From Ferriphaselus amnicola (lineage in GTDB: Bacteria > Pseudomonadota > Gammaproteobacteria > Burkholderiales > Gallionellaceae), in the NCBI RefSeq assembly GCF_000974685.2, contig NZ_AP018738.1:1860001-1924000 (forward strand): a DNA stretch of 64,000 nt. Direction: 5' to 3'. Made by a program: the position numbers and the translations under genes. Shown piece by piece: positions 1-9,587 of this stretch. How positions within the stretch are numbered: position 1 is the stretch's first letter; every line of letters starts with the position of its first letter. The notes beneath the pieces are model-generated. The model did not search any database. It was given only the letters and a program-made list of their open reading frames with translations, and was not told the origin of the DNA.

Positions 1-348
1 GGACATGTACACCGGATTGCTATAGCTGACTTGAACCTGACCTGCCGCCTCGGTCACCGAGACGCGCTGTACGGCGCCATAGCCGCCGAACTCCGAAGCT
101 GCCGCGTTCTTTTTAAGTTCATCACTGGTCACCACGATGACGTTCGCTCCGGCATAGGGCGCATATTCGCCGACCACAGCGAAACCCGCACTCGTCAGCG
201 CCGCTTTCGTTTGCACCGATTTCTCGGCCACGCTACCCGCCCCTTTTGAGCCGAGCACAAAAGGTTTAAGCAAAGCGTCGGCGGCCTGTACACCACTAGA
301 GGCCAGCAAGAACAGCATGGGCAGCATGTATCTGTTAACACGTTTCAT
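1..348 (-). CDS. Periplasmic DUF302-like protein, 3' part outside window
   Basis: The first 116 codons are present and the frame is still open at the left edge. The start ATG has a strong ribosome site (AAGGAG, 6 nt upstream). The N-terminus is a clear signal peptide: basic residues, then a hydrophobic stretch ending near VQA. The mature part has a long hydrophilic helix region and an AGQVQVSYSNPVYM segment that resembles the end of DUF302 proteins (AGQVWLSYNDP-like, from memory). It starts 24 nt after the flavoprotein gene and so may be the last member of the dsr transcription unit. The function is unknown and the family assignment is tentative. Confidence 0.6.
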   Translation of the reverse strand, partial: MKRVNRYMLPMLFLLASSGVQAADALLKPFVLGSKGAGSVAEKSVQTKAALTSAGFAVVGEYAPYAGANVIVVTSDELKKNAAASEFGGYGAVQRVSVTEAAGQVQVSYSNPVYMS

Positions 349-372
349 CTTCCACTCCTTGGGTTAGGTCAC

Positions 373-1860
373 TCAAACTGGCTCTGCAAAAACCCGTGTC
401 TTCGGCATCCCGCGCTCCCGGAAGAACCGTTCCACACGCCGCACTACGATTTCTGGGCCTGCGATATAGATGTCGCCATCGGCGATATCCGCATGCTCGG
501 CGACGAAGTCGCCCATCATCTTTAGCAACGTATCCTCACGCTTGAGCGACCAAGCTCTCAGGTCGAAGCCCGCTATTGTTTCCGTGTAACTAAACCCATC
601 CAGCGCGTCAGCCCAAGCTCGGGCGACATTGCGCTGATACAGCTGCGCCAAGCCCGATGCGACCCACCATAGCTGGATGGACGCTACCTCACGCGAAAGC
701 GCGTGCTCGATCAGGCTTCTGATCGGCGCGAAACCATCATCCAGCGCAATGAAATACAGCGGACGCGAAGATTTTTCGTGCAGGATGAACTCTCCCTGCG
801 GCCCTTCCAGTTCCACAACTGCGTTCGCATGCAAACGGTCGAAGACGTAATCCGAAAACAGGTTTCCAGGTTGGCGACGTACGTGAAAGATCAGATTCCG
901 GTCGTCGCACGGGCAACTGGCAATGGGCAATGTCGCCGTGAAAGATAAGCCGACACGCAACATCGCCCGCTGCCCTGCAAGAAAACGTAAACGCTGGCTA
1001 CGCGGCGTTTGCAGATGCAGCGCCATCATCTCGTCCGACAGCGACTCCAGCGATTTGACCTTGGTGGCGATCTGCTGGAAGGGAATATCCTGCACCCCAC
1101 CCGCTTCAACGGCTTCGATGGTCAAATCACTGACGGCGGTGTTGCTGCACAGCAAAACATAGCCGCTCTGCTTATCACGCTCGCTGATCACATAGTCATG
1201 ATGGCGGGTCTTCTTCACCTCGCCAGTCAGCACCTTGGCCTTGCACAATCCGCAATTCCCGCCACTGCATCCATAGTTGAGCGAGATGCCCGCGCGCATC
1301 GCCGCTTCCAGCAAAGTATCTTGGCCTTCCACCAGAAAGTCCTGTTTGCTCGGCAGCAACGTCACTTGGGCGGTCATCACCCGCAGGCAGCCGTCCTTGA
1401 TCGCCAGAGGATTACTGCTTCCCGGTTCCATCGCCGCCTCCACTTCCTGGACTAACCATGTCTTCAAATCTGCGATGGCGGCAGACGGCATCGGCTGTAC
1501 CTGATCCAGCTCACCCAACTTGTCCCAGAATTTCCCCAACATCGCGCTGAATCGCCCGACTTGGCTCTGGCTCTGCGCCAGTGACCGGCTCAGTTCGGTG
1601 ATGCGCGCCGCCAGCACCTCGGCATCGGGCAAGGCACGCTCGAACACCCGCTTGCCGAATGCCCGCTCTTTTATCTGCGCGACCCGAAGCAGCTCGACGT
1701 TATCTTCCATCTGCACATTCGGATAACAGGCGAGCAGGTCACTCACCGCAACCATGCCATCGTGGGAGAGCAGCTCCCCGAGTTGTATCCGCTTCTGCAA
1801 CTCGGTACGCGGCGCACCGACCAGCCTGGCCGCTCGTGTCAGACTCAATAACTCACCCAT
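373..1860 (-). CDS. 2Fe-2S ferredoxin / flavin reductase fusion
   Basis: The 495-aa protein has three parts. Residues 1-140 form a helical region with a short HTH-like start and no recognised family. Residues about 160-250 are a plant-type [2Fe-2S] domain with ligands in NYGCSGGNCGLCKAKV and a fourth cysteine in LLCSN. Residues about 260-495 are an FNR-like FAD and NAD(P)H domain. The layout resembles CDP-4-dehydro-6-deoxyglucose reductase or phenol hydroxylase reductase components. It lies 41 nt downstream of cysG at the end of the dsr operon. I infer a role in electron transfer to or from the sulfite reductase or another partner; this is not shown by the sequence. The N-terminal extension is unusual. 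Confidence 0.75.
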   Translation of the reverse strand: MGELLSLTRAARLVGAPRTELQKRIQLGELLSHDGMVAVSDLLACYPNVQMEDNVELLRVAQIKERAFGKRVFERALPDAEVLAARITELSRSLAQSQSQVGRFSAMLGKFWDKLGELDQVQPMPSAAIADLKTWLVQEVEAAMEPGSSNPLAIKDGCLRVMTAQVTLLPSKQDFLVEGQDTLLEAAMRAGISLNYGCSGGNCGLCKAKVLTGEVKKTRHHDYVISERDKQSGYVLLCSNTAVSDLTIEAVEAGGVQDIPFQQIATKVKSLESLSDEMMALHLQTPRSQRLRFLAGQRAMLRVGLSFTATLPIASCPCDDRNLIFHVRRQPGNLFSDYVFDRLHANAVVELEGPQGEFILHEKSSRPLYFIALDDGFAPIRSLIEHALSREVASIQLWWVASGLAQLYQRNVARAWADALDGFSYTETIAGFDLRAWSLKREDTLLKMMGDFVAEHADIADGDIYIAGPEIVVRRVERFFRERGMPKTRVFAEPV

Positions 1861-1901
1861 GCTCGCCCCCGTTTCGCTCTCGCATCACGTCAGGGCGAGC
1901 G

Positions 1902-3281
1902 CTAGTTCGCGCCGGGGTGAAACCAGGACAACTTGTCGCGTAAAGTGACCACGCCGCCGATGATGATGAGCGTCGGGGCTTGCGGCTTCTCGCGTTCAGC
2001 GATGGCCGGCAGCGTCGCCAGCGTTCCAGTGATGACGCGCTGCGTGGGTTGTGTGCCGTGCTGCACGATGGCAATCGGCGTGGTGTCGGGCTGGCCGTGC
2101 TCGACCAGCTTGGCACACAGCGTATCCAGCCCGTGCAAGCCCATATAGACCACCACGGTCTGACGAGGACGGGCGAGTTGCTCCCAGTCCAGATTCATCG
2201 TGCCGTCGCGCAGATGACCCGTGACGAACACGCAGGATTGCGCATGGTCGCGATGGGTCAGCGGGATACCGGCATACGAGGCCACGCCGGAAGCGGCCGT
2301 GATGCCGGGCACGACTTGAAAGGCGATGCCTTCGGCCGCCAGCGTCTCGATCTCTTCGCCGCCGCGCCCGAAGATAAACGGGTCGCCGCCCTTGAGGCGC
2401 AACACGCGCTTGCCCTCTTTAGCAAGACGCACCAGCAACTCGTTGATCTCCTCCTGCTGCAAGGTGTGGTCGTTGCGCTTCTTGCCAACGAAGATGCGCT
2501 CAGCGTCGCGCCGCGTCATATCGACGATGGGCTTGGACACGAGGTTGTCATAGACCACCACATCGGCTTTCTGCATCAATCGCAGCGCGCGGAAGGTCAA
2601 TAGATCAGGGTCGCCGGGGCCGGCACCAACCAGATACACCTCGCCGCGCACGATGTTGTCTTCGTCCGCCAGCATCTGTTCCAGCATCGCTTCGGCGCTG
2701 GCTTCGTCACCGGTCAGCACTTTCTCTGCCACCACGCCGTCGAACACGTTCTCCCAGAAGATGCGACGCTTGGCGGGATTGGTTACGCGCTGCTTCACGG
2801 TGGTACGGAAGCGTTCGGCGAATCCGGCCAGACGACTGTAGTTCTGCGGGATGACCGTCTCCATCTTGCCGCGCATCATGCGCGTCAGCACGGGCGAAGC
2901 GCCGCCGCTGGAGAACGCGACCATCAGCGGCGAACGGTCGAGAATGGCAGGCATGATGAAGCTGCACAGCTCGGGATCGTCCACCACGTTGACTGGGATA
3001 TTGCGTTCTTGTGCCAAGGCCGAGACCAGCTTGTTCACCTCACGATCATTGGTCGCAGCGATGACCAACGTCATGCCATCCAGATGCGGTACATCGAAAC
3101 GAGCGTGGATGGCTTCGATACCCGGAGTCTGAGCCAACTCTTCGTCGATCTCGGGAGCGACGACACATACCTGCGCGCCTGCTTCCAGCAGCACACCCGC
3201 CTTGCGTTTGGCGACTTCACCGCCGCCGACTACGAGGCAGGGTTTGTTGCGGACATTGGCAAAGATCGGCAGAAAATCCAT
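1902..3281 (-). CDS. cysG: Siroheme synthase CysG
   Basis: At 459 aa this is the usual length of the trifunctional enzyme. Residues 1-200 are the precorrin-2 dehydrogenase/sirohydrochlorin ferrochelatase part, with the NAD-binding loop VVGGGEVAKRKAG. Residues about 215-459 are the uroporphyrinogen-III C-methyltransferase part, starting at YLVGAGPGDPDLLT. Together they convert uroporphyrinogen III to siroheme, the cofactor of DsrAB. It directly follows the DUF4202 gene (1 nt gap) in the dsr operon, so siroheme supply is probably co-expressed with the sulfite reductase. No odd features are seen. Confidence 0.95.
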   Translation of the reverse strand: MDFLPIFANVRNKPCLVVGGGEVAKRKAGVLLEAGAQVCVVAPEIDEELAQTPGIEAIHARFDVPHLDGMTLVIAATNDREVNKLVSALAQERNIPVNVVDDPELCSFIMPAILDRSPLMVAFSSGGASPVLTRMMRGKMETVIPQNYSRLAGFAERFRTTVKQRVTNPAKRRIFWENVFDGVVAEKVLTGDEASAEAMLEQMLADEDNIVRGEVYLVGAGPGDPDLLTFRALRLMQKADVVVYDNLVSKPIVDMTRRDAERIFVGKKRNDHTLQQEEINELLVRLAKEGKRVLRLKGGDPFIFGRGGEEIETLAAEGIAFQVVPGITAASGVASYAGIPLTHRDHAQSCVFVTGHLRDGTMNLDWEQLARPRQTVVVYMGLHGLDTLCAKLVEHGQPDTTPIAIVQHGTQPTQRVITGTLATLPAIAEREKPQAPTLIIIGGVVTLRDKLSWFHPGAN

Positions 3282-3282
3282 G

Positions 3283-3882
3283 TTAAGCGACCGCCTTCAG
3301 AATCAGCGGAACCAGAGCTTCCGGCAGTTTGATCTTGCCTGCCAGTGCGAATGCGTGGGCGCTCTCGGACATCTTGTTCCAAGTCTTCTTGATGATGACG
3401 ATCCACTTGGCTTCGTCGTAATCGGCGTGTTGGCCGGCGAATGCCAGCATGTAGTGCTCAATGAACACCAGATCGACGACGTCTTCCATCATCTGCGTCT
3501 CAGGGTTTGTCTTGAGGTCTTTCTTGCCAACGATGGTCTTCACCCGGGCGATCATCTCGTCATCGTAGCCGACCTCCTGCATCAGCTTGCCAGCGGTATC
3601 CGCGTGGAATTTGTACAGCGTGGTACGCCACAGCATGTAGCCTGGCTTATCCATCGCATAGTCGCTGCGCGGAATCTTCCAGCGCTGGATGTGCTGGGCG
3701 CGCACGGCCAGCTTCACCGCCTCGGACGCTTCAGGCGCAAAACGCTCCTGCATCTCCGTCATGCGCTGCGCGTAGAGCAACTCCTTGGGATATTCCTTAC
3801 CGTCAAACACTTCCTTGTTCGGGTCTTCCGAGTTTGCCCGGTCGAATGCAGCGATCGCTGCTAGATACAAACTTGTGCTCAT
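3283..3882 (-). CDS. DUF4202 family protein
   Basis: This is a 199-aa soluble protein starting at MSTSLYLAAIAAFDRAN. The start is chosen because its ATG overlaps the dsrN stop (ATGA) and has a GAGAAGG ribosome site. The body is helical and rich in His, Asp and Trp, with segments such as AQHIQRWKIPRSDY and MEDVVDLVFIEHYM. These recall an HD-domain-like fold, but I cannot place metal ligands with certainty. I recognise it as DUF4202; the function is unknown. Translational coupling between dsrN and cysG suggests a role in siroheme or sulfite reductase maturation, which is inference. Confidence 0.8.
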   Translation of the reverse strand: MSTSLYLAAIAAFDRANSEDPNKEVFDGKEYPKELLYAQRMTEMQERFAPEASEAVKLAVRAQHIQRWKIPRSDYAMDKPGYMLWRTTLYKFHADTAGKLMQEVGYDDEMIARVKTIVGKKDLKTNPETQMMEDVVDLVFIEHYMLAFAGQHADYDEAKWIVIIKKTWNKMSESAHAFALAGKIKLPEALVPLILKAVA

Positions 3883-5279
3883 AATGCCTTCTCGTTGATT
3901 AAGGTAGATGATCGAAAACTGCAACGGCGCACGAAGGCGACAAAACGGGTCGCCCAATAGCAACTGCCAATGGTGCGTAAATGAGTGTAGGAAGCTAGAA
4001 GGTTATTGACCACCAGCCCGTCTCGGTCGCCATCGATGCCGTAACCGCGTGCCACATGGTAAGCGAAGCGGCTGTCTGGCGGAAGGTTCACCAGCTTGGA
4101 ATAGTGGAATTCGTGCGCCTTGATCTGCTTAGCCGGAGTATCGGGGCGCGGCCAAAGATGCTCTAAATCTTCGTGCAGATGGACATAGCCACGACCTATG
4201 GGCTTGGCGTGCATCTGCACATCACCGGGGATGGCGCCGACCATCTCGAAGGTGTGATCTTCGTAAGTGATGCCGCGCGACAGATACATCAGCCCGCCGC
4301 ACTCGGCGTAGGCGGGCATTCCCTGATCGATGGCGCGTTTGATCTCTCCGCGCAACGTCACATTCGCTTCCAGTTCAGTAGCGCAGGTCTCGGGAAAACC
4401 GCCACCGATGTACAGCCCATCCACGTCAGGTAGATGCGCATCGCGCAAGGTGTCAAAGGGCACCAGTTCCGCCCCCGCCGCCTCCAACGCATCTAGATCA
4501 TCCGCGTAATAGAAACCGAACGAGCGGTCGCGCGCGATGGCGATGCGCACCTTCTCGCCACATGGCAATGGGCTCACCGTGGCCGTGTGCGGGATAGCCA
4601 GCGATTCTTTCTGCGTCAGTACCAGCAGCTTGTCCAGATCGACTTGTTCGGCGATGGCCGAGGCGATCTGTTTGATCTTGGCACTAGCAACATGCGACTC
4701 GTTGCTCGGCATCAGGCCGAGGTGCCGCTCGACGATGGCAAGGCGCTCATCGTGGTGAATCGCACCGATCACCGGCACATCGGTATAGTGCTCGATCACC
4801 GCGCGCAGCTTGGATTCGTGGCGTGATCCACCTAGGTTGTTGAGGATGACTCCGGCGATGTTGATGTCGCGATCAAACGCTTGATAGCCGAGGATCAGCG
4901 GCGCGATACCGCGCGTCATGCCGCGTGCGTCGATCACCAGTATCACCGGCAAGTCGAGCATCTTGGCCAACGCCGCGTTGCTGTTGCTGCCGTCCAGCGC
5001 AAGGCCGTCATACAAGCCCTTGTTACCTTCAACTATGTTTACTTCCGTGGCATGGCGAGCGAACGTGGCGACGATGTCGTCGCGCTCCATCAGATAAAGA
5101 TCAAGGTTACGGCAGGAACGTCCAGCGGCTTGGCTCAGCCACATCGGATCAATGTAGTCTGGGCCCTTCTTGAACGGTTGCACGACATGGCCACGCGCTG
5201 CGAGTGCAGCGCACAAACCGATGCTGACCATGGTCTTGCCGGACGATTTATGTGCTGCCGAAATGAGCATACGATTCAT
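3879..5279 (-). CDS. dsrN: DsrN, siroheme amidating enzyme (CobB/CbiA-like)
   Basis: The 466-aa protein begins with the P-loop region LISAAHKSSGKTMVSIGL. It ends in a class I glutamine amidotransferase-like domain with the nucleophile in AYAECGGLMYLS. This is the cobyrinic acid a,c-diamide synthase architecture. DsrN proteins are known to amidate siroheme to the siroamide used by DsrA. Its place after dsrP matches the classical dsr order. The stop overlaps the next start by ATGA. The last about 25 residues, after SYTHLRTIGSCYW, are rich in Arg, Phe and Cys and look poorly conserved. Confidence 0.93.
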   Translation of the reverse strand: MNRMLISAAHKSSGKTMVSIGLCAALAARGHVVQPFKKGPDYIDPMWLSQAAGRSCRNLDLYLMERDDIVATFARHATEVNIVEGNKGLYDGLALDGSNSNAALAKMLDLPVILVIDARGMTRGIAPLILGYQAFDRDINIAGVILNNLGGSRHESKLRAVIEHYTDVPVIGAIHHDERLAIVERHLGLMPSNESHVASAKIKQIASAIAEQVDLDKLLVLTQKESLAIPHTATVSPLPCGEKVRIAIARDRSFGFYYADDLDALEAAGAELVPFDTLRDAHLPDVDGLYIGGGFPETCATELEANVTLRGEIKRAIDQGMPAYAECGGLMYLSRGITYEDHTFEMVGAIPGDVQMHAKPIGRGYVHLHEDLEHLWPRPDTPAKQIKAHEFHYSKLVNLPPDSRFAYHVARGYGIDGDRDGLVVNNLLASYTHLRTIGSCYWATRFVAFVRRCSFRSSTLINEKAL

Positions 5280-5297
5280 GGCAGCCTTCCGAAAGTG

Positions 5298-6479
5298 TTA
5301 GTCGGCGATGTAAGCCTTGTCCTGTGGCATGAAATTCAGCACACGCACGCTGACCGTGGTGATGATGAAGGCGATTGCCAAGCCACCAAAACCCAGCAGA
5401 AACTCGTAGATCGATGGCTGATAACTCGCGATCTGCCCATCGCCAAAGCTGCTACTGGCTTCATAGCCGGGGAAGATGTTGAGTGGGAACGCCTGACCAC
5501 CGATGATGAACACATACAGCAAAGAGAAAGCGCCCAATACGACGAGCATCGAAGCCGCCATCACGCATCGAGTCTTGCCGAGTCCCGGCGCGTAGATCAA
5601 ACCGAGCGGGATCGCATTGCCGAACATGACATAACCAAGCCAGAACAGCAAGGTATAGACACCGCCATCGCTCAGGATGAAATGCTCGAATCGAGCTTGG
5701 TGCGCAAAATAAAGATTGGTCAGATGATAGACCGCAACCATGTACAGCGATGCGATGACGAATACGCCGAGCAGGTTCTTTTTACGTTGCAGGATCGTTG
5801 GGTCGAGTGTTTTGTCGTTCCACGCGTAAATGACGGTCTGCACCACATGGAACACCGCCAGCCCCCATGCAAACGACAGCACGATGAACATCGGCGGCAG
5901 CAGTGCTGAGCCGTAAGCCTGACGTGCGGTCAGGAATGCAAAGATCAGCCCAGTACCGGTGGTCAGCACGAAACGCCAGACGAACACGGCCAAGCCAGCT
6001 GCCTTGTTGAACGGGTTCATGCGCTGCTCCATCATCGTCCACAGATAAACGATCACCAGCGAGAACATGCCCGAATACAACACCACGTTCCAAGCGAACA
6101 CTGAGGTGAGATTGTAGTTGGTCGCAGCAACGATGACGCGATCAGGACGCCCCAGATCCAGCATCAGCACAGTCAACCCGCCCGACAGCATCGCGAGCGA
6201 CAGTAAGCTAGCCAACGGTGCGCGCGCCTTGTAGATTGCCTTGCCGAACACCGAACCGATGGAGGCAACATTCAACACACCCGACGCAGCAACGATCAGA
6301 AAGATGGCGAACACATGCGGGATGCCCCACACGACCTGATTGTTCATTCCGCTGATGATATGGCCATGTTCTTCCATCATGTGCACGGCATATAGTCCAG
6401 CCAGAGCAACCACTCCGCCTAAGGCCAGCAGCACATAATAAAGTCGATTCTTAGCCCTTAAGGACGCTGGTGTAGGCAT
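5298..6479 (-). CDS. dsrP: DsrP, NrfD-type membrane subunit of DsrMKJOP
   Basis: This 393-aa, very hydrophobic protein of the NrfD/PsrC family has about ten membrane helices, typical for DsrP. In the DsrMKJOP complex DsrP is the quinone-interacting integral membrane partner of the periplasmic DsrO. It starts 1 nt after the dsrO stop, which implies translational coupling. In sulfur oxidisers the complex is thought to accept electrons linked to DsrC oxidation. I see no signs of damage. Confidence 0.95.
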   Translation of the reverse strand: MPTPASLRAKNRLYYVLLALGGVVALAGLYAVHMMEEHGHIISGMNNQVVWGIPHVFAIFLIVAASGVLNVASIGSVFGKAIYKARAPLASLLSLAMLSGGLTVLMLDLGRPDRVIVAATNYNLTSVFAWNVVLYSGMFSLVIVYLWTMMEQRMNPFNKAAGLAVFVWRFVLTTGTGLIFAFLTARQAYGSALLPPMFIVLSFAWGLAVFHVVQTVIYAWNDKTLDPTILQRKKNLLGVFVIASLYMVAVYHLTNLYFAHQARFEHFILSDGGVYTLLFWLGYVMFGNAIPLGLIYAPGLGKTRCVMAASMLVVLGAFSLLYVFIIGGQAFPLNIFPGYEASSSFGDGQIASYQPSIYEFLLGFGGLAIAFIITTVSVRVLNFMPQDKAYIAD

Positions 6480-6480
6480 G

Positions 6481-7212
6481 TCACACTCCCTGATAACGGA
6501 TGCCTGGGTTCAAGCCCAGATCGGCGCGAATCTGCGACGTGGCAACGCTGCTGATACGCTTGGATATCTCGCTTTCCGGGTCATTCAGATCGCCGAACAG
6601 AATGGCGTTGTGCCCAGCCTTAGCGCAAGCTTCCATGCAAGCGGGGGATTCGCCGCGATCCACGCGATGCACGCACAAGGTACAGCTCTCCACCGTCCCC
6701 TTGCCGCGCGGCACATCAGGGTTCTGATCGTGAAGTTCCTCATGCACGAAGGAACGCGCCTTATACGGACACGCCATCATGCAGTAACGACAGCCGATGC
6801 AGCGGTGCTTATCGACCAGCACGATACCGTCGGCACGTTTGAATGAAGCTTGCGTCGGACAAACATCGACGCAAGGTGGCTCGGCACAGTGTTGGCACAT
6901 CATCGGCAGATTGAGGCTGCGGCCACTACGCATGTCCTTCAGCTCGACCTTACGTATCCACTGCGAATCGGTGGATTTTTTTCCACCGGACAAGCCGTTT
7001 TCGGTATTGCAGGCGGTCACGCAATCGTCGCACCCCTCCTGACACTGATTGGAGTCGATCAACATGCCCCAACGGACTTTGCTGGAAGCGGGCTTGCCGT
7101 CGTTGCCAGCGTGTGCCACGTCATAGAGCATCACACCCGGCGCGATGGCCAAACCAGCCAAGGCCAGTGCCTTGCCCATAAACTGGCGACGGTCGTTATT
7201 GATCTCGCTCAT
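6481..7212 (-). CDS. dsrO: DsrO, periplasmic iron-sulfur protein
   Basis: The 243-aa protein has a Tat signal: NDRRQFMGKALALAG followed by a hydrophobic stretch and an AHA site. Cysteine groups for several [4Fe-4S] clusters follow: CQEGCDDCVTAC, CQHCAEPPCVDVCP, CIGCRYCMMACP and CTLCVHRVDRGESPAC. The start at 7212 is chosen because it overlaps the dsrJ stop as ATGA and places the twin arginine near the N-terminus. DsrO passes electrons between DsrJ and the quinone site in DsrP, on the periplasmic face. Confidence 0.95.
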   Translation of the reverse strand: MSEINNDRRQFMGKALALAGLAIAPGVMLYDVAHAGNDGKPASSKVRWGMLIDSNQCQEGCDDCVTACNTENGLSGGKKSTDSQWIRKVELKDMRSGRSLNLPMMCQHCAEPPCVDVCPTQASFKRADGIVLVDKHRCIGCRYCMMACPYKARSFVHEELHDQNPDVPRGKGTVESCTLCVHRVDRGESPACMEACAKAGHNAILFGDLNDPESEISKRISSVATSQIRADLGLNPGIRYQGV

Positions 7213-7580
7213 TTGGCTTCTCCGACGGCTTTGCGTGGCTTGCTGCTGTGACACTCGAAGCAGTCCGGCTTGACCGCTGCATACTCGTGACACCCTTGGC
7301 AGAAATTCTCGCTGCTGCCCAACACACTGTTGTTCTTCTTGCTGGCGTGACAATCGACACAACCGGCTAGACTGTACTTGCCGCCACGGATGCCCTTACG
7401 CATCGTATCGTCGCGCTGATGACGGATCAACTCGTAATGATGGTTGCGCATGGTCGATTCATCTTCCACACACTTCCCTCCCTTGCCGATGTCCAGCTTG
7501 GGTGTGAACGAACTTTCATGTGCGCTGGCCGTCAGGCTGACGCAGCAGGCAAGCAAAATGGCGGTGAGCAGTCTGAACAT
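7209..7580 (-). CDS. dsrJ: DsrJ, triheme cytochrome c
   Basis: The 123-aa protein has a signal peptide (MFRLLTAILLACC through ASA) and exactly three CXXCH heme sites (CVDCH, CQGCH, CFECH). This is the hallmark of DsrJ, the periplasmic heme subunit of DsrMKJOP. The start at 7580 is chosen because it opens directly on the signal peptide; an upstream extension would overlap dsrL. It overlaps the dsrO start by four bases. In other DsrJ proteins one heme has an unusual Cys/His ligation; I cannot assign the ligand from sequence alone. Confidence 0.94.
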   Translation of the reverse strand: MFRLLTAILLACCVSLTASAHESSFTPKLDIGKGGKCVEDESTMRNHHYELIRHQRDDTMRKGIRGGKYSLAGCVDCHASKKNNSVLGSSENFCQGCHEYAAVKPDCFECHSSKPRKAVGEAK

Positions 7581-7590
7581 CTGGCGCTCG

Positions 7591-9561
7591 CTATTCCCCA
7601 AGGCCCATCTGGATGTAGCCGGTCGGACAGACATCCGCACAGATATGGCAGCCGATGCACTTATCGTAATCGGTCTTCACATAACGGCCCGTAGTTGCCT
7701 CGCTCTTCTTCACGCGGGAAACAGCGGTCTGCGGGCAATACACCACGCAGTTGTCGCACTCGAAGCACATGCCGCAGCTCATGCAGCGCTTGGCTTCGGA
7801 GACTGCGTCCTTCTCGCCGAGCACACCCAGTCGATCATCGAAGTTGCCCAGCGCGCTTTCCTTATCCAGCGTCACCACATTGCGCTTGTTGCGCGCGGTG
7901 TAGCCAAAATGCCCGAGGAACAGCTTGTCGTGCGGGATGATGTAGCGATCCGAACGGTCATCGAAGTTGTGCACCGCGACATTGGAATCGCAGGTGCCGC
8001 GCAGCGGCTCACTGGCTGTCTCGATCTTGATGCCCTTCTCTGCCAATTTACGCATCAGGTCGAACTGATGCGCATCGATCTTGGGACGCTTCTCTAGATC
8101 TCGTCCCAATAGGAAGTTATGGATACCATCAGCCGCGATGGAGCCATGACCGATGGCAGTGGTCAGCAGATGCGGACGGATCACGTCACCGCCGGCGAAC
8201 ACGCCCTGTTGTCCATTCACCACATAGTTGCGATCGGTCGAGACCGCACCTTTGCCGTTGTTAAAGGCTTCCAGCCCGGTAAAGTCCACCGCCTGCCCGA
8301 TGGCCGAGACGATCAGATCGGCCTCGATGTCCTGCTCGGATCCTTCGATGTTCTTGATCTCCAGCTTCCCACCCGCCATCTTGGCTTCGCACTGCATCAC
8401 ACGCAGAGCCGTGGCGCGACCATCCGCACCGCGCACGATGCCGACCGGCACCAGACTGCCGCGAATGTGGATACCTTCGGCCAGCGCCTGCTCGATCTCA
8501 TGCTTGTTGGCCTGCATCTTATCGATATTGAAGATCGAAGTCAGCGTCACATCCGCGCCTTCCTTGGCCGAGATTTCCGCCACGTCATGCGCCATGCGTC
8601 CGGCGATAGCATGTTCGGTATCGGTTGGATTGGCATGGGAGATATGTCCCAAACGGCGTGCGACCGTCGCCACGTCGATCGAAGTGTCACCGCCGCCGAC
8701 CACGACCACACGCTTGCCGACGTGCTGCAACCGCCCGTCATTGAAGGCTTTCAGGAAAGCGGTCGCAGTCACCACATTGGGTGCTTCGCTGTCGGCGATA
8801 GGCAATGCACGACCTGCCTGTGCGCCCATACCCAAGAACACGGCATCGAATTCTTGGCGGATCTGCTCCAGCGTGATGTCCTTGCCCACGTGGCAGTTCA
8901 TGCGTGTCTTCACGCCCAGATCGAGGATGCGCTGAATCTCAGCGTCCAACACATCGCGTGGTGTACGGAAGCCAGGAATGCCATAACGCATCATGCCGCC
9001 AAGGAATGCGTGTTCGTCAAAGATGGTGACTTCGTGGCCCTTCAACACCAGTTGATAGGCACAGGACAGGCCAGCAGGGCCGCCGCCGAGAATAGCGACC
9101 TTCTTGCCGGAAGCTTCGACGACAGGCTGCTTAAATTTAAGATTGTTAGCGACCGCATATTCACCGAGGAAGTGTTCGACCGAGTTGATGCCAACGTGAT
9201 CTTCAACCTCGTTTCGGTTACAGCCGGATTCACACGGAGCTGGACACACCCGCCCCATCACCGACGGGAACGGGTTGGCTTCGGTCAGACGACGCCAAGC
9301 ATATTCCTGCCAAGGCATGACAGGCTTACCGTCAGCGCCAACCGGCGGCTTCTCTGTTCCGCGCACGATGGCCAGATAACCGCGAATATCCTCACCTGCT
9401 GGGCAACTGCCCTGACACGGCGGAGTGGACTGGATGTAAGTGGGGCACTTGTAGGAGTAGCTGGCCTGAAATATCTTCTGATTCAGGCGACGCACCTTGT
9501 TTTCACCGTCTTTATAGCGACGGAAAGTGAGATTTTGCGGGGTTTCAGTTGTTGCCGACAT
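7591..9561 (-). CDS. dsrL: DsrL, NAD(P)H:acceptor iron-sulfur flavoprotein
   Basis: The 656-aa protein is related to the small subunit of glutamate synthase. The N-terminal cysteine region (CPTYIQST through GSCPAGEDIRG) is followed by a FAD loop (VAILGGGPAGLSCAY), an NAD(P)H loop (VVVVGGGDTSIDVA) and a C-terminal ferredoxin domain with two [4Fe-4S] motifs (CMSCGMCFECDNCVVYCP and CIGCHICADVCP). DsrL is known as the electron acceptor of reverse-acting DsrAB, reducing NAD(P). Its presence supports sulfur oxidation rather than sulfite reduction. It has a GGAGG ribosome site and lies 26 nt after dsrK. Confidence 0.96.
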   Translation of the reverse strand: MSATTETPQNLTFRRYKDGENKVRRLNQKIFQASYSYKCPTYIQSTPPCQGSCPAGEDIRGYLAIVRGTEKPPVGADGKPVMPWQEYAWRRLTEANPFPSVMGRVCPAPCESGCNRNEVEDHVGINSVEHFLGEYAVANNLKFKQPVVEASGKKVAILGGGPAGLSCAYQLVLKGHEVTIFDEHAFLGGMMRYGIPGFRTPRDVLDAEIQRILDLGVKTRMNCHVGKDITLEQIRQEFDAVFLGMGAQAGRALPIADSEAPNVVTATAFLKAFNDGRLQHVGKRVVVVGGGDTSIDVATVARRLGHISHANPTDTEHAIAGRMAHDVAEISAKEGADVTLTSIFNIDKMQANKHEIEQALAEGIHIRGSLVPVGIVRGADGRATALRVMQCEAKMAGGKLEIKNIEGSEQDIEADLIVSAIGQAVDFTGLEAFNNGKGAVSTDRNYVVNGQQGVFAGGDVIRPHLLTTAIGHGSIAADGIHNFLLGRDLEKRPKIDAHQFDLMRKLAEKGIKIETASEPLRGTCDSNVAVHNFDDRSDRYIIPHDKLFLGHFGYTARNKRNVVTLDKESALGNFDDRLGVLGEKDAVSEAKRCMSCGMCFECDNCVVYCPQTAVSRVKKSEATTGRYVKTDYDKCIGCHICADVCPTGYIQMGLGE

Positions 9562-9587
9562 GTCCAGCCTCCAGATTAAATCGCTTG

